Assembly (NCBI GenBank): GCA_905234775.1
Contig: CAJOJC010000067.1
Coordinates: 1 to 7,525, forward strand
Length of the DNA: 7,525 bases
Reading direction: 5' to 3'
From: an uncultured Bacteroidales bacterium
Lineage (GTDB): Bacteria; Bacteroidota; Bacteroidia; Bacteroidales; UBA932
Shown: one piece after another, positions 7,133 through 7,525 of the stretch
How positions within the stretch are numbered: position 1 is the stretch's first letter
Layout: each line of letters starts with the position of its first letter
The notes under the pieces: generated by a model
Databases searched by the model: none
The model's input: the letters and a program-made list of their open reading frames with translations, nothing else
Told to the model about the DNA's origin: nothing
Translations under genes and position numbers: made by a program

Positions 7133-7135
7133 GTT

Positions 7136-7525
7136 ATGCGCAAAAAACACACTTATGAAGACCGCCTCAAGTATATGAAGTTGCTTATCGCCACTCGTTA
7201 TGGTATTTCCCACCATCTGCTAAATGTATTGTGGGGAAAGTATCAACAGGATGGGCCGTCAGGATTGATTAAAAAGCAAAACATTCGTTCTGACGGATCG
7301 TATCGGGAGATGGTTCTGCGGGATATTGAGAACAATTGTTTAACTTTGTCCGAGGCGGCAATCAAGTACAACGTAAGCGTTGACCGGATAATGTTCTGGA
7401 GGCGAATGGCGAAAGAATATGGCTACGACGCCTTGTATGTGACCAAGCGTAGAGGCCGCCCACCAAAGGATATGGGAAGGCCCAGGAAAAAGAAACCGGA
7501 GGAGATGACGGAACTGGAGCGGCTC
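7136..7525 (+). CDS. IS3-family (IS150-type) transposase OrfA, N-terminal 130 residues
   Basis: OrfA of IS3-family elements is the DNA-binding half of the transposase; with OrfB, usually after a programmed -1 frameshift, it forms the OrfAB enzyme that binds the IS ends. Seen: two helix-turn-helix units, at about residues 6-48 (YEDRLKYMKLL, then LWGKYQQDGPSGLIKKQ) and 58-98 (LTLSEAAIKYNVSVDRI, then FWRRMAKEYG). These follow the order of E. coli IS150 InsJ, whose first unit ends in a similar ALYEKHGEKGLIPKP. A basic linker follows (KRRGRPPK, then GRPRKKK), and TELERL at the edge begins the usual leucine-zipper region. The frame is open to the window end, so the frameshift site and OrfB cannot be seen. 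The ATG is 5 bases after the hairpin stem, with no free ribosome binding site. A domesticated HTH protein is possible but less likely. Confidence 0.85.
   Translation, partial: MRKKHTYEDRLKYMKLLIATRYGISHHLLNVLWGKYQQDGPSGLIKKQNIRSDGSYREMVLRDIENNCLTLSEAAIKYNVSVDRIMFWRRMAKEYGYDALYVTKRRGRPPKDMGRPRKKKPEEMTELERL

Larger units (their letters stand above)
7095..7525 (+). mobile_element. Left part of an IS3-family (IS150-type) insertion sequence, cut by window edge
   Basis: Evidence is an IS150-type OrfA reading frame starting at 7136, preceded by a terminal sequence beginning with the TG dinucleotide at 7095 and resembling the CCCC-AAAGTT-GACA pattern that I recall at ends of many IS150-group elements. 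The 41 bases from end to first ATG fit such elements. Codon use in the reading frame (AGG, AGA, CGA, ATA, TTA) is more relaxed than in trmD or yidC, consistent with foreign origin. OrfB, the right end and the target duplication lie outside the window. The left boundary is inferred. Confidence 0.75.

Noticed and set aside
7479..7500. A-rich run in OrfA as the programmed -1 frameshift site
   Set aside because: The frame reads AGG AAA AAG AAA, so the run is not an in-frame A AAA AAG heptamer, and it lies before the leucine-zipper region where such sites are normally found later.

Overview
The window looks like a chromosomal segment of a moderately GC-rich Bacteroidales bacterium, probably gut-associated. 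This rests on the Bacteroidetes-type YidC (long periplasmic insert, basic C-terminal tail), a multi-repeat DUF349 protein, lipoproteins with short signal peptides, Fn3-like domains with the YGLCW motif common in Bacteroidetes surface proteins, TAnnTTTG-type promoter elements and weak Shine-Dalgarno sites. A genus cannot be read from the sequence.

Minus strand, 6347 down to 1: five tightly packed genes separated by 3, 1, 1 and 10 bases, almost certainly one transcription unit. In transcription order they are a DUF349 helical repeat protein, the membrane insertase YidC, a lipoprotein with a phosphodiester glycosidase (NAGPA) domain, a divergent ApbE-like protein without a signal peptide, and the first 169 residues of a GH89 alpha-N-acetylglucosaminidase lipoprotein that runs off the left edge. 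The unit joins housekeeping membrane-protein biogenesis to two exported enzymes whose families both act on alpha-linked GlcNAc. That suggests a small glycan-processing module hitched behind yidC.

Centre, 6348-6400: a 53-base divergent intergenic region. It carries a TAnnTTTG -7 element on each strand, placed so that the two promoters interdigitate. The trmD element lies so close to its ATG that the mRNA is probably leaderless.

Plus strand, 6401-7111: trmD, the tRNA m1G37 methyltransferase. Its last codons and stop lie in what looks like the left end of an IS3-family insertion sequence beginning at 7095. That end holds a perfect 13-bp hairpin followed by a short T-run, then an IS150-type transposase OrfA from 7136 that continues past the right edge.

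No RNA genes or CRISPR arrays were seen, and no stretch over 300 bases lacks a gene. I do not see a clearly new multi-gene system. The points most worth checking are the IS junction with trmD, the NAGPA / ApbE-like / GH89 cassette, the altered metal-site residues of the ApbE-like protein, and the overlapping divergent promoters.
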